A stretch of DNA of 64,000 nucleotides from Cryptosporangium arvum DSM 44712 (GCF_000585375.1 NZ_KK073874.1:8653913-8717912), one strand, 5' to 3'. Numbered from the stretch's first letter, positions 35,437 to 44,915 are shown. Translations and numbers: made by a program. Notes: generated by a model from the sequence alone, not told the origin.

Positions 35437-35535
35437 GCACTAGGGTTGTGCTCAGCATCTCCGCACGGACCTCTCAGTCTGCCCTCAGGCGGCCGACGCA
35501 CTGTTGAGACAGTTGGAAACCTCGGGGAGGAACCC

Positions 35536-35820
35536 TTGACCATCGTCGGCTATCTGCTCGGGCTCGTCCTCACGGTCTTCTGGTGGGTGCTGATCGCCCG
35601 CATCGTCCTGGACTGGTCCGTGGTCCTGGCCGGCCCGCCGGCCTGGGGCGGATTCCGGGCCAAGGCCATCAACGTCGTCACCCGGATCACCGAACCCGTG
35701 CTGGCTCCGATCCGCAAGGTCGTGCCTCCGCTGCGCGTCGGCGGCGTCGCGATCGACCTGTCGATCATCCTGGTGTTCGTCGCGCTCATCGTGCTGCGCA
35801 GCCTGGTGGCCGCCCTGTAG
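35536..35820 (+). CDS. YggT family membrane protein
   Basis: The 94-residue protein has two membrane helices and YggT features: LLGLVLTVFWWVLIARIVLDW near the start and RITEPVLAPIRKVVPP in the loop. YggT proteins are linked to osmotic or division functions; in actinobacteria they usually lie near sepF and wag31, which are not here. The TTG start has GGGGAGGA upstream. Its stop is 6 bp from the convergent FG-GAP gene. Confidence 0.85.
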   Translation: MTIVGYLLGLVLTVFWWVLIARIVLDWSVVLAGPPAWGGFRAKAINVVTRITEPVLAPIRKVVPPLRVGGVAIDLSIILVFVALIVLRSLVAAL

Positions 35821-35826
35821 GGCGCC

Positions 35827-36915
35827 TCACCAGAGGACACCCGGCTGCGGGATCTCGGTAGCGGCCGCGAAGTACTCGTGCCACCGCTCGGCGGACGCGA
35901 CGAACGCCGAGCCGGTGGAGCGGGCGACGTACACGTCCGCGAGTCCGCCCCGGGTGAACGCGGCGACGTCGTCCTTCCCGTCACCGTCGAAGTCCCCGAC
36001 GCCGGGAACCGCCTCACCCTCGGCCCACGACCGCAGCCACGGCGCCGCCGAGCGGGTGAAGGACCGCCCGGTGGACACGGCCACGGTCACCGCGCCCCGG
36101 TCGAACGCCACCAGGTCCGCCCGCCGGTCGCCGTCGACGTCACCGAGCGCCGGCGATGCGCCGTTCTCGGCGAACCACGCGTTCCACCGCGTCGCGCCCC
36201 GGAACGCCGCGCCGGTCGAGAGCGCGACCCACACCGACGCCGTCCGCCCGCGCGCGAACGCGACCAGGTCGGCCCGGCCGTCGCCGTTCACGTCACCGAC
36301 CGCCGGGATCGACGTTCCGGGAGCGAACCAGCGGTGCCAGGTCGTGGCCGCGCGGAACGACCGGCCGGTCGAGAGCGCGACCGACACCGTCGGAGTGCTC
36401 CCGCGCCGGAACGCGACCACGTCGTCCTTCCCGTCACCGTTCACGTCACCGACCGCCGGGATGTCGGTGTCCGGTGCGAACGACGTCGTCCACACCGTCG
36501 TCGGTCCGAACGACCGCCCGGTCGACAGCGCGACCGACACCGTCGGCTTGGCGCCCCGGGCGAACGCGGCGACGTCGCTGCGACCGTCCCCGTCGAAGTC
36601 GCCGGCGAGAGGTGTCTGGCTCCAGAACGCGAACTCGTCCGACCACAGGTCGCCGATGCCGTCGAACCGGGTGCCGGTGGAGCGGGCGACGTAGACGTCA
36701 CCGCCCTTTCCCCGGGTGAACGCGGCGACGTCGTCCCGACCGTCGCCGTCGAAGTCCCCGGCGCGGCCACCGAACCCATCGGCCGACGCCGACAACGGCC
36801 GATCGGCCGGGACGCCGGACTTCGACGGATCGTCCGGCGTCGGCCCGACGATCTGCGCGCCGTGCGCCACCGCAATCGACACCCCGATCGCGACGACCGT
36901 ACTAATTGCTCCCAT
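35827..36915 (-). CDS. Secreted FG-GAP/VCBS repeat protein
   Basis: The 362-residue protein has a signal peptide (MGAISTVVAIGVSIAVAHGA) and six FG-GAP-type repeats, each with a Ca-loop such as GDFDGDGRDDVAAF or GDVNGDGKDDVVAF. One repeat has the variant GDVDGDRRADLVAF. Such arrays build beta-propellers on secreted proteins, often for adhesion or carbohydrate binding. ATG 36915 has GGAGGGG five nt upstream. It is divergent from the C1 peptidase gene and may share regulation. Confidence 0.85.
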   Translation of the reverse strand: MGAISTVVAIGVSIAVAHGAQIVGPTPDDPSKSGVPADRPLSASADGFGGRAGDFDGDGRDDVAAFTRGKGGDVYVARSTGTRFDGIGDLWSDEFAFWSQTPLAGDFDGDGRSDVAAFARGAKPTVSVALSTGRSFGPTTVWTTSFAPDTDIPAVGDVNGDGKDDVVAFRRGSTPTVSVALSTGRSFRAATTWHRWFAPGTSIPAVGDVNGDGRADLVAFARGRTASVWVALSTGAAFRGATRWNAWFAENGASPALGDVDGDRRADLVAFDRGAVTVAVSTGRSFTRSAAPWLRSWAEGEAVPGVGDFDGDGKDDVAAFTRGGLADVYVARSTGSAFVASAERWHEYFAAATEIPQPGVLW

Positions 36916-37034
36916 GTCTGCCCCTCCGACCGAAACCCACCCCGTTCGCCCCTGAATAACACCCATCCGCCGCTCAGCTCCGGCACCTCGCCGACGACGT
37001 CCTGGCATCAGGACGTCTTCGCGAAGGAGCACGG

Positions 37035-38687
37035 ATGCGCACGTTTGCTCGCCCGCTCTCGGCTTTGGTCAGCGGAGCGGTCGCGGTCACCGCCGCCGTC
37101 GTGCCGCTGGCCCCCGCGGTCGCCGCACCGACACCGGCCTACGCCGTCGGCGGGTACGTCCCCGGCACCACCGTCGTCACCGCCGCTTCCCGATCGGCCC
37201 AGATCCGGGACGCCGAGGACCTGCCGGCGAGCGTCGACCTGCGCGCGGACGCTCCGGCCGTCGGCAACCAGGGCAACGTCGGTGCCTGCGTGGCCTGGAC
37301 GATCGGCTACTCGATAATGGGTTACTACGCCAAGGGGTCCGGGGAGCCGTACGCGCCGCTCTACCTCTACCTGCGCGCGGTCAAGGGCGCGGCGCCGAAC
37401 ACCGGGCTGGTGCCGGAGAACGCGCTCACCGAAGCGCAGAAGTACGGTGTGGACACCCAGTCGGACTACTTCCAGGGCACGCTGAACTACTCGGTCAAGC
37501 CCACCTCCTCCGAGGTCGCCAACGCGTCGAACTATCGGATCACCGGGTGGAAGGCACTCTGGTCCGGCGTCGCCAACCAGGGCACCACCGGTCAGCTGGC
37601 GATCGAGCGGGCGCTCGCCGCGGGCAACCCGGTCGCGATCGGCTTCCCGGTGTTCCGGGACTTCCAGAGCCTCAAGGCGAACAGCACGTACAACACGCTC
37701 TCCGGCACCTCGCTCGGCGGCCACATGGTCACCGCGTACGGCTACGACAGCGAAGGTGTCTGGATCCGCAACCAGTGGTCGACGGCGTGGGGCACGAACG
37801 GCGACGCGAAGCTCTCCTGGGCGTTCGTGAACAAGCTCGTCAGCGCCGCGTACACGGTGAACGGCATCACCGTGGCCGAGAAGCCGACAGTTCCGGCACC
37901 GACCGTGGTCTCGCTCTCGTCGCGGACCGGGTCCACCGTCGGCGGTGACACCGTGACGATCACCGGGACCGGCCTCGACACGGCCACCGCGGTGAAATTC
38001 GGCCCGGCCACGGCCACGTTCACGACGACCAAGGTGGACGGTGCCACCCGCCTCGTCGCCACCGTCCCGGCGTCGACCGCGGGCGCGGCCGACGTGACCG
38101 TGACCTCGCCCACCGGTTCCAGCTCGGCGTCCGCCGCGACGAAGTACCGCTACGTCGCTCCCCGCCCGACCGTGACCGGGCTGTCCGCGTCGACCTCGGT
38201 GATCTTCGGCGGCAGCACCGTCACCCTCACCGGTACCGCGCTGACCGGCGCGAAGAGCGTCAAGGTCGGGTCGGCCGCGGCCACCGCGGTCACCGTCACG
38301 TCGGACACCACGCTCACGTTCGTCGTACCGAAGGTGGCGCGGGCCGGCGCGGCACACGTGGTCGTCACGACCGCGGGCGGTGCCAGCGCGACGAGCGCCA
38401 CCGACGTGCTGACCTACGTCAACCCGCCGGCTCCGGTCGTCACCGGGCTCTCGGTGGCCTCGGGCAAAGCCAAGGGCACCACGCCGGTGACGATCACCGG
38501 CACCGACCTGCTCGGCGTCAGCGCGGTTCTGCTCGACGGCAAGCGGATCACGTTCACCGCCGTGTCGCCGACCCAGGTGCGCATCGTCGTTCCGCAGCAC
38601 GCCGCCGGTAGCGCGAACGTGCAGGTCACCACGCCGGGCGGCACCAGCGCGCCCGGCGAGGGAAACCTCTTCACCTGGGTGTCCTGA
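37035..38687 (+). CDS. Secreted papain-like (C1) cysteine peptidase with three IPT/TIG domains
   Basis: The 550-residue protein has a signal peptide (ends about residue 31) and a C1-type peptidase domain (about 60-285). It has Gln79 (oxyanion hole), Cys85 in NVGACVAW, His230 in GGHMVTAYGYD and Asn246 in IRNQWS. Three IPT/TIG domains follow (about 288-375, 377-460, 462-550), related to those of the giant protein at the window start. It probably cleaves extracellular proteins. No pro-domain of the usual papain length is visible. GGAGCACGG precedes ATG 37035. Confidence 0.88.
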   Translation: MRTFARPLSALVSGAVAVTAAVVPLAPAVAAPTPAYAVGGYVPGTTVVTAASRSAQIRDAEDLPASVDLRADAPAVGNQGNVGACVAWTIGYSIMGYYAKGSGEPYAPLYLYLRAVKGAAPNTGLVPENALTEAQKYGVDTQSDYFQGTLNYSVKPTSSEVANASNYRITGWKALWSGVANQGTTGQLAIERALAAGNPVAIGFPVFRDFQSLKANSTYNTLSGTSLGGHMVTAYGYDSEGVWIRNQWSTAWGTNGDAKLSWAFVNKLVSAAYTVNGITVAEKPTVPAPTVVSLSSRTGSTVGGDTVTITGTGLDTATAVKFGPATATFTTTKVDGATRLVATVPASTAGAADVTVTSPTGSSSASAATKYRYVAPRPTVTGLSASTSVIFGGSTVTLTGTALTGAKSVKVGSAAATAVTVTSDTTLTFVVPKVARAGAAHVVVTTAGGASATSATDVLTYVNPPAPVVTGLSVASGKAKGTTPVTITGTDLLGVSAVLLDGKRITFTAVSPTQVRIVVPQHAAGSANVQVTTPGGTSAPGEGNLFTWVS

Positions 38688-38699
38688 CCCGGTCCGAAC

Positions 38700-38731
38700 G
38701 GTCCGGAGAGTCCGATCGGGCTCTCCGGGCC
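38700..38731 (+). terminator. Terminator after the C1 peptidase gene
   Basis: An 11-bp repeat GGTCCGGAGAG/CTCTCCGGGCC (one G-T pair) with a 10-nt loop, followed by CTTTCCCC, lies 13 nt after the stop. Confidence 0.75.
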
Positions 38732-38758
38732 TTTCCCCGTCGACGCTTTCTCGGCACC

Positions 38759-39571
38759 ATGGGCAGCGTGGTGGGGACGCACGGTCTGGCCGATGCCGGG
38801 CGCACCGAGGTGGCGCCCCGGGTCCTGGCGGCCTGGGACGCGTTTCTCGTCTCGGCGGAATCGGCCGATCTGAGCCGCGGTTGTCTCGCGGCGGGCAGCA
38901 CCGGGGCCGACGTCTGCATCCAGCTGGGGCTGTGGACCGAGTACGCGGCCCTGCACGACCTGGTGAGTTCCGCGCGCAGCGGCGCCGTCGGCCCGCCGCC
39001 GGATCTGCACGCCGTCGTGGAGACCCACCGGCACGTCGGCCGGGACGAGATCCTCGCCGCGCTGCGCCGGCACCGCGACGCGGTCGCGATCTACTTCACC
39101 AGCTTCGACGAGTGGCTCGACCTCGACCCGACCGTGTCGCCGTTCGGGCGGCTCCCGCTGCTCACCACGCTGCTCGGCCAGGTCTACCCGCTGGCCGTGC
39201 ACGCTCTCGACCTGGTCGACTGCGGTGCTCCGACGCCGCCGGACGCGTTACTGGACTCCGGGCTCGCCGCGTGGGTCGACCTGCTCGGCGGCTCGGCCTG
39301 CGAGGACGGCATCGCCGGTGGGGCGGCCGTGTTCACGCCGCCGTCCGGTGGCTGGGCGTTCGCCTGCGGTGACGACGGGTGGACGGTCACCCGGCTCGAT
39401 CGGCGGCGGCCCGGCGGCACCGTGCTGGAAGGGTCGGCGGCCGCGGTGCTGCTGGCGACGGCCGGCCGCTCCGAGTTGCGCACGCTCCGCGTCCACCAGC
39501 AGGCCGGGCTGCTCCGCCTGACCGACGTCGTCGAGAGAATCGCGCACACCACCGCGATGCCGAAGCCCTAG
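38759..39571 (+). CDS. Mycothiol-dependent maleylpyruvate isomerase-like (DinB-fold) protein
   Basis: The 270-residue protein looks like a DinB/MDMPI family member. A helical N-terminus ends in VETHRHVGRDEILAALRRH, and a C-terminal beta domain follows (WAFACGDDGWTVTRLDRRRP). The HxxH-type residues may hold a metal. Because the organism makes mycothiol, a mycothiol-dependent transferase is plausible, but the match is weak. Its stop overlaps the pseudogene stop on the other strand by 4 bp (CTAG). Confidence 0.5.
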   Translation: MGSVVGTHGLADAGRTEVAPRVLAAWDAFLVSAESADLSRGCLAAGSTGADVCIQLGLWTEYAALHDLVSSARSGAVGPPPDLHAVVETHRHVGRDEILAALRRHRDAVAIYFTSFDEWLDLDPTVSPFGRLPLLTTLLGQVYPLAVHALDLVDCGAPTPPDALLDSGLAAWVDLLGGSACEDGIAGGAAVFTPPSGGWAFACGDDGWTVTRLDRRRPGGTVLEGSAAAVLLATAGRSELRTLRVHQQAGLLRLTDVVERIAHTTAMPKP

Positions 39572-40176
39572 GCGCGGGCCCAGGCCACGTGTGCTTCGAA
39601 CGCGGGACGCGGGTCCTGGCCGCTCTCGATCCGGCGCACCCGCTCGGCCAGCGCGGTGTCCAGCTCGGCGCGCTCGAGCGGGCTCATCGCGCGGTACACC
39701 GGTGAGGTCACGACGAACGGCGTGAAGTCCAGCAGGAACTCGTCGGCCCGCGGCAGTTCGTACTTCGCCTCGATCGGCTCGACCCGCACGTCCGAGAACC
39801 CGGCCTCGGACAGCACCGCGCCGAACTCGTCCCGTCCCAGGTGGGGCAGGTCGACGGCGAGCGCACTGCTCGTGCTCCAGAGGATCTCGGTGTACGGGGA
39901 CATGTGCGGCTTCGCCCAGTGCACGATCGCCACCGTGCCGCCGGGACGCACGACCCGGCGCATCTCGGCCAGCGCGTGCGGACCGGCGTACATCACCGCG
40001 AGGACGGAGAAGGCCGCGTCGAACGAATCCGTCTCGTAGGGGAGCGCGTTCGCGTCGGCCTGGTCCGCGGACGCGTGGGGGTACCGCGCCACACGGCCCT
40101 TCAGGTACGTCGCGGTGAGCGGCGCGTTGTCGGTCGGCAGCGTCCGGATCGGCCGGGCCCAGGCCTGCTGGGTCAC
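39568..40176 (-). pseudogene. SAM-dependent methyltransferase lacking its N-terminus
   Basis: The frame encodes the C-terminal three quarters of a class I methyltransferase: DADALPY-type motif ADANALPYETDSFDAAFSV, then MRRVVRPGGTVAIVHWAKPH. Motif I (the glycine-rich SAM loop) is absent. The frame instead begins in sequence that on the other strand belongs to an AraC gene. The likely junction is near 40130-40150. It is best read as a truncated remnant. The new GTG start at 40176 is not a natural gene start. Confidence 0.75.
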
Positions 40177-40782
40177 CGGCGCCGGTTCGTGGGGGATGCG
40201 TTACCCGTCCTACCCGGTCAGCGGCTTCCACATCATGATCCGCGGCGAGGGGTGGCTGGTCTCGCCGTCCGACCCGCCGCGTGCACTGGCGCCGGGCGAC
40301 GTCGTCTTCACGGCCGCGGGGGCGCCGTACGGGCTCAGCCATGCCCCCGACCGGCTGGAGTCGTTACCAACGGCCGAACTGGGCCGGCCCTGCTCGACCT
40401 GGTCCTCACCCACGTGCTCCGGGAGCTGTTGCGCCGCTATCCGGCCGACGACGGCTTCGACGACCCGGCCATCGCGGCCGTCGTCGGCCAGATCGCGTCC
40501 AGCCCGGCGAAACCGTGGACCGCGCAGCAGCTCAGCGACCACGCCGGGCTGCCCCGGCGGGAGTTCGCCCGCCGATTCACTGAGGTCACCGGCCGACCGC
40601 TGCGTGCCTTCCTGACCGAATCCCGCCTCGCGCTCGGCGCGCAGCTGCTGCACGGCTCCGACCTGACGCTCGCCGCGATCGCACGCCAGGTCGGCTACTC
40701 GACCGAGTTCGCGTTCAGTGGAGCCTTCCGGCGCGCGTACGGCGTCTCCCCCGGCCGCTACCGGAAAGCGTCCACGGCCTAG
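40120..40782 (+). pseudogene. AraC-family regulator with missing start and a frameshift/internal deletion
   Basis: The upstream frame gives the end of a cupin-type sensing domain (ACWVTGAGSWGMRYPSYPVS and LAPGDVVFTAAGAPYGLSHAP). Around 40345-40385 the frame changes to one that encodes ALLDLVLTHVLRELLRRY and then two helix-turn-helix modules (WTAQQLSDHAGLPRREFARR; LAAIARQVGYSTEFAFSGAF). Between the parts, a large segment of the cupin domain expected in intact relatives is missing. The first 20 or so residues are also absent. The DNA-binding half could still be made, but the gene is broken. Confidence 0.8.
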
Positions 40783-41585
40783 AAGCGGCCGCCGCCCTTG
40801 CTGTCGCCGGACAGCCGCTGGGCCAGGTAGATCGGCACGACCGACAGGACGATCAACACCGCGGCGACGACGTTGACCACCGGCGCCTGGTTGGGCCGGA
40901 ACAGGTTGTTCAGGATCCAGATCGGCAGCGTCTGTGTACCGGCGCCCGCGGTGAACGTCGTCACGATGATCTCGTCGAACGAGAGCGCGAACGCGAGCAG
41001 GCCGCCCGCGAACAGGGCCGAACGCAGCATCGGGAACGTCACCAGCCGGAACGTGGTGAACATGTCGGCGCCGAGGTCCATCGACGCCTCCTCCAGGTTC
41101 CCGCCGAGCCGGCGCAGCCGCGCGATCACGTTGTTGAACACGATCACGACGCAGAACGTCGCGTGCGCCACGACGAGCGTGAAGAACCCGAGGTCGACGC
41201 CGAGCACGGTGCGGAACGCGTTGTTCAGCGCGATACCCGTGACGATGCCCGGCAGTGCGATCGGCAGCACGATCAGCAGCGAGATCGAGTCCCGGCCGAA
41301 GAACTTGTGCCGCTGCAGGCCGAAGCTCGCCAGCGTGCCGAGCACCAGCGCGATCACGGTGGCCACGAGGCCGACCTGGATACTCGTCAGCAGCGCGTCG
41401 AGAGCGCCCTTGTTCTGCGCGGTGCGCTCCCACCACTCGAGCGTGAAGCCCGAGGGCGGCCAGCCGAACGTCCGGTCGGAGTTGAACGAGTTGATCAGGA
41501 CGACGAGCAGTGGCACGTAGACGACGCCGAGCGCGAGGAACGTGAACGTGCGCAGGGCGATCCGGGCGGTACGCGAGAGAGTCAC
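40779..41585 (-). CDS. potC: Polyamine-type ABC transporter permease (PotC-like)
   Basis: The 268-residue protein has six membrane helices and the EAA loop NLEEASMDLGADMFTTFRLVTFPML. It is of the PotC/YdcV type. It is coupled to the other permease (ATGA overlap, 41582-41585) and ends the four-gene operon. Its stop overlaps the AraC remnant's stop by 4 bp. Confidence 0.85.
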   Translation of the reverse strand: MTLSRTARIALRTFTFLALGVVYVPLLVVLINSFNSDRTFGWPPSGFTLEWWERTAQNKGALDALLTSIQVGLVATVIALVLGTLASFGLQRHKFFGRDSISLLIVLPIALPGIVTGIALNNAFRTVLGVDLGFFTLVVAHATFCVVIVFNNVIARLRRLGGNLEEASMDLGADMFTTFRLVTFPMLRSALFAGGLLAFALSFDEIIVTTFTAGAGTQTLPIWILNNLFRPNQAPVVNVVAAVLIVLSVVPIYLAQRLSGDSKGGGRF

Positions 41586-42460
41586 AGGTTCTCCAGGGCA
41601 CCGGTGCGACGGACGGCGGCCAGGTACACGAGCATGATCGCGACCGGCACGGTGGCGACCGCGGCCGCGAACGGCAGGTTGTTGGCCGCGCCGATGTTGT
41701 CGTAGACGACGTTGCCGAGCAATTGTTTCGTACCGCCGACGATGCGGACCGCGATGTAGTCGCCGAGCGAGAGCGAGAACGTGAAGACCGAACCGGCGAC
41801 CACGGCCGGGAAGACCGTGGGCAGCACGACCGTGCGGAACGTCCGCAGAGGACGCGCACCGAGGTCACCGGCGGCGTCGAGCAGTGAGTCGGGCAGGCGC
41901 TCGAGGCCGGCGTAGACCGGCAGGATCATGTACGGCAGCCAGAGGTAGGCCAGCGTCACGGTGGTGGCGGTGATGCCGTAACCGGGGGTTCCGCCGAGCC
42001 AGGACAGGATGCCGTCGCCGGAGAACATCAGCCGCCAGGCGTAGACCTTCACCAGGTAGCTGGCCCAGAGCGGCGTGAGGATCGCGACGACGAGCAGCCG
42101 CTGGGCCCGCGGGGACGCGACCTTGGCCATGTAGAACGCCACCGGAAGGGCGATCAGCGCGTCGATGACCGTGACGCCGATCGCGACGCCGATCGTCCGG
42201 AGCGTGATCGCGCGGTAGACCTCGCCGGTGAACAACGTCGTGAAGTTGTCGAGCGTCCAGGACCGGACGATCTGGCCGGTGAAGTCGTTCACCGACCAGA
42301 ACGCGGCAATGAACAGCGCCGCCAGCGACCCCAGGTAGGCCAGCCCGAGCCACAGCAGCGGCACCGACAGCAAGATCCCGAGCCGAGCCCTGGGCCGCCG
42401 GTACAGCGCCGTCGAAACTCGCCGCGCCACCGACGGGCGCCGCTCCAACGTCGCCGTCAT
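41582..42460 (-). CDS. potB: Polyamine-type ABC transporter permease (PotB-like)
   Basis: The 292-residue protein has six membrane helices after a basic N-terminus. The EAA loop is LLDAAGDLGARPLRTFRTVVLPTV. It is of the PotB/YdcU type and pairs with the next permease. Between it and the binding-protein gene stands a perfect 20-bp hairpin. ATG 42460 follows GGAGAACGG. Confidence 0.87.
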   Translation of the reverse strand: MTATLERRPSVARRVSTALYRRPRARLGILLSVPLLWLGLAYLGSLAALFIAAFWSVNDFTGQIVRSWTLDNFTTLFTGEVYRAITLRTIGVAIGVTVIDALIALPVAFYMAKVASPRAQRLLVVAILTPLWASYLVKVYAWRLMFSGDGILSWLGGTPGYGITATTVTLAYLWLPYMILPVYAGLERLPDSLLDAAGDLGARPLRTFRTVVLPTVFPAVVAGSVFTFSLSLGDYIAVRIVGGTKQLLGNVVYDNIGAANNLPFAAAVATVPVAIMLVYLAAVRRTGALENL

Positions 42461-42511
42461 CCGTTCTCCTTAAGCACGCAAAGCGCGCGTTGTCTTTTGC
42501 CTGAACCTGGA

Positions 42512-42559
42512 GCCCGCTGAGGGCAACGCTGACGATCGGCAGCGTTGCCCTCAGCGGGC
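42512..42559 (-). terminator. Perfect 20-bp intra-operon hairpin
   Basis: GCCCGCTGAGGGCAACGCTG and its exact complement flank an 8-nt loop, 8 nt after the binding-protein stop and 52 nt before the permease start. Intra-operon hairpins at this place commonly lower permease expression or protect the upstream mRNA, giving excess binding protein. Confidence 0.8.
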
Positions 42560-42566
42560 CGCCCAC

Positions 42567-43766
42567 CTACCCCTTGATTTCCGTCCAAGCCTGGGTCCAG
42601 GCGCTGTAGTCCTTGCACTTCACGTCGGTGCGGCCGTCGAGGCACTGGGTGATCGGCGTCGACCAGTACCAGATCTTCTTCGCGTACTCGGCGTCACCGG
42701 CGTGGAAGGTGTCGCAGTGCTTCTTGTCGGCGGTGAACTCACAGGCCTTGGGGTTGGCCGGCGACTCGCCGAAGTACTCCGCGACCTGCGCGTTGGCCTG
42801 CGGCGACACGATGTGGTCGAGCCACTTGTACGCGCACGTCTTGTGCTCGGACTTCGCGCCGACCATCCAGGTGTCCGACCAGCCGGTCGCACCCTCGGTG
42901 GGCAGCACGGCCTCGACCTTCGCGTTCTCGGACTTCGCGACGTTGACGATGACCTGCCAGGAGGTACCGATCACCGAGTCACCGGACTTGAACGCCGAGA
43001 CTTCCTTCAGGTAGTCCGACCAGTACTCGCCGACGTTGGCCTTCTGCTTCTTCAGCAGGTCGACGGCCGCCTTGAACTGCTTGTCGTCGAGCGCGTAGGG
43101 GTTCTTGATCCCCAGGTCGGGCTTGGTCTTCATCAGGTACAGCGCCGCGTCGGCGATGTAGATCGGCGAGTCGTACGCGGTGACCTTGCCCTTGGTGGCG
43201 GCGTTGTCCTCGAACACCGCGCTCCAGGACGTCGGCGCCGGCGTCACCACGTCGGTGCGGTACATCAGCAGGTTCGCGCCCCACCCGTGCGGCACCCCGT
43301 AGGAGACGCCGTCGACGCTGTTCCACTTCTGGTCCTTGAGGAACGGGAAGAGGTCGGCGTAGTTCGGCACCAGGCCGGTGTTCACCGGCTCGACGTCGCC
43401 GGCGGCGATCATCCGCAGCGACGCGTCACCCGACGCCGACACCACGTCGTACTGACCGGTCTTCATCAGCGTCACGGCCTCGTCCGAGGTACCGAACACC
43501 TTCACGTTGACCTGACAGCCGGTGGCCTTCTCGTACGGGGTGACCCAGTCGACCTTCGGGTCGTTCGAGCCGTCCTCGGCGTACCCGGCCCAGGCCAGGA
43601 CGTTCAGCGCGCCCTCGGGCGTCCCGAGCTTCTTCAGCGCTTCCAGCTTCGGCGGGGTGAAGCCCGCCTCCGACTCCGAGCTGCTCCCGGAGTCGTCGCT
43701 GGTACCGCAGGCCGCTGCCATCAACACGACGGCGGCGACCCCGGCAAAGACACGGGCTAACTTCAT
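42567..43766 (-). CDS. potD: Polyamine-type ABC transporter binding lipoprotein
   Basis: The 399-residue protein has a lipoprotein signal with lipobox LMAAAC (Cys20) and a type-2 periplasmic-binding fold (LNVLAWAGYAEDGSNDPKVDW, then GQYDVVSASGDASLR). It is anchored outside the membrane and captures the substrate, most likely spermidine/putrescine or a related amine. Four C-terminal cysteines (EFTADKKHC, QCLDGRTDVKC) could form disulfides. It is the second gene of the operon. Confidence 0.85.
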   Translation of the reverse strand: MKLARVFAGVAAVVLMAAACGTSDDSGSSSESEAGFTPPKLEALKKLGTPEGALNVLAWAGYAEDGSNDPKVDWVTPYEKATGCQVNVKVFGTSDEAVTLMKTGQYDVVSASGDASLRMIAAGDVEPVNTGLVPNYADLFPFLKDQKWNSVDGVSYGVPHGWGANLLMYRTDVVTPAPTSWSAVFEDNAATKGKVTAYDSPIYIADAALYLMKTKPDLGIKNPYALDDKQFKAAVDLLKKQKANVGEYWSDYLKEVSAFKSGDSVIGTSWQVIVNVAKSENAKVEAVLPTEGATGWSDTWMVGAKSEHKTCAYKWLDHIVSPQANAQVAEYFGESPANPKACEFTADKKHCDTFHAGDAEYAKKIWYWSTPITQCLDGRTDVKCKDYSAWTQAWTEIKG

Positions 43767-43802
43767 GGTGCCTGCTTTCTCCGTACAGGGGGTGTGGAGG
43801 AG

Positions 43803-44852
43803 TCAGGAAGTGGTGGCGGTCGCCGCGACCGGCTCGCCGTGCACCGGCAGCGCGTGCGCGGCCTGCCAGTGCAGGCGGACGCGGTCGCCGCGCCCGATGC
43901 CGCGGTCGTCGTCGTTCTGACGCTGCACGACGAGTTGGCCGCCCGCGTCGAGATCCACGACGTACCGGGTGGAGGCGCCGAGATAGATCTCCTCGAGCAC
44001 CGTGCCCTCGGGGCCGTCACCGGCGTCGGCGAGCGGGTGGATCCGGATCTTCTCCGGCCGGATGCTCACCATGTCGGGCGAGCCGAGGAGCGCGGTCGCG
44101 GTGGGGCCGGACAGCAAGTTGGTGACGCCGACGAACCCGGCGACGAAATCGGTGTCGGGGTGCTCGTACAGGCCGGCCGGGGACGCGATCTGCTCGATCC
44201 GCCCGCCGCGGACGACCGCGACCCGGTCGCTCATCGTCAGCGCCTCGTCCTGGTCGTGGGTGACCAGGACGAACGTGATGCCGACGTCGCGCTGCAACTG
44301 TTTGAGCTCGACCTGCATCTCCAGGCGCAGCGCCCGGTCGAGCGCGCCGAGTGGTTCGTCGAGCAGGAGCACCTTCGGCCGGTTCACCAGCGCGCGGGCG
44401 AGCGCGACGCGCTGGCGCTGGCCACCGGAGAGCTGACCGGGGCGGCGGTCGCCGAAGCCGGCCAGGCGCACCGACTCCAGCGCCTCCAGCGCGCGCTGCC
44501 GGCGCTCCTTCTTCCCGACGCCCTTGACGCGGAGCCCGTACTCGACGTTGCCGACGACCGTGAGGTGCGGGAACAGCGCGTAGTCCTGGAAGACCGTGTT
44601 GACGTCCCGGTCGTACGGCGGCCGGCTGGTGACGTCGGTGCCGTGCAGCAAGACCTGGCCCGCGGTGGGTAGCTCGAAGCCGGCGATCATGCGCAGCAGC
44701 GTCGTCTTGCCGGAACCGGACGGTCCGAGCAAGGAGAAGAACTCGCCGTCCGGGATCTCCAGGTCGATGCCGGCGACGGCCTCGACGTCACCGAACGTCT
44801 TGCGCAGTCCACGCAGTTCGATGGCCGGGGCGGTGTCCCTGGTGGGGTTCAA
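43803..44852 (-). CDS. potA: Polyamine-type ABC transporter ATPase
   Basis: The 349-residue protein has Walker A GPSGSGKTT, signature LSGGQRQRVALARAL, Walker B KVLLLDEPLGALD and a C-terminal TOBE domain (SIRPEKIRIHP) typical of PotA. It energises import by the two permeases. As first gene of the operon it is next to the FadR-type regulator and its candidate operator. Whether the substrate is a polyamine is inferred from family only. Confidence 0.9.
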   Translation of the reverse strand: MNPTRDTAPAIELRGLRKTFGDVEAVAGIDLEIPDGEFFSLLGPSGSGKTTLLRMIAGFELPTAGQVLLHGTDVTSRPPYDRDVNTVFQDYALFPHLTVVGNVEYGLRVKGVGKKERRQRALEALESVRLAGFGDRRPGQLSGGQRQRVALARALVNRPKVLLLDEPLGALDRALRLEMQVELKQLQRDVGITFVLVTHDQDEALTMSDRVAVVRGGRIEQIASPAGLYEHPDTDFVAGFVGVTNLLSGPTATALLGSPDMVSIRPEKIRIHPLADAGDGPEGTVLEEIYLGASTRYVVDLDAGGQLVVQRQNDDDRGIGRGDRVRLHWQAAHALPVHGEPVAATATTS

Positions 44853-44915
44853 CGGAACTCCTGGTGAGACGACGACGTTGGGTGAGGCGGACAGCTGATG
44901 ACTACGCGCCGAAAC

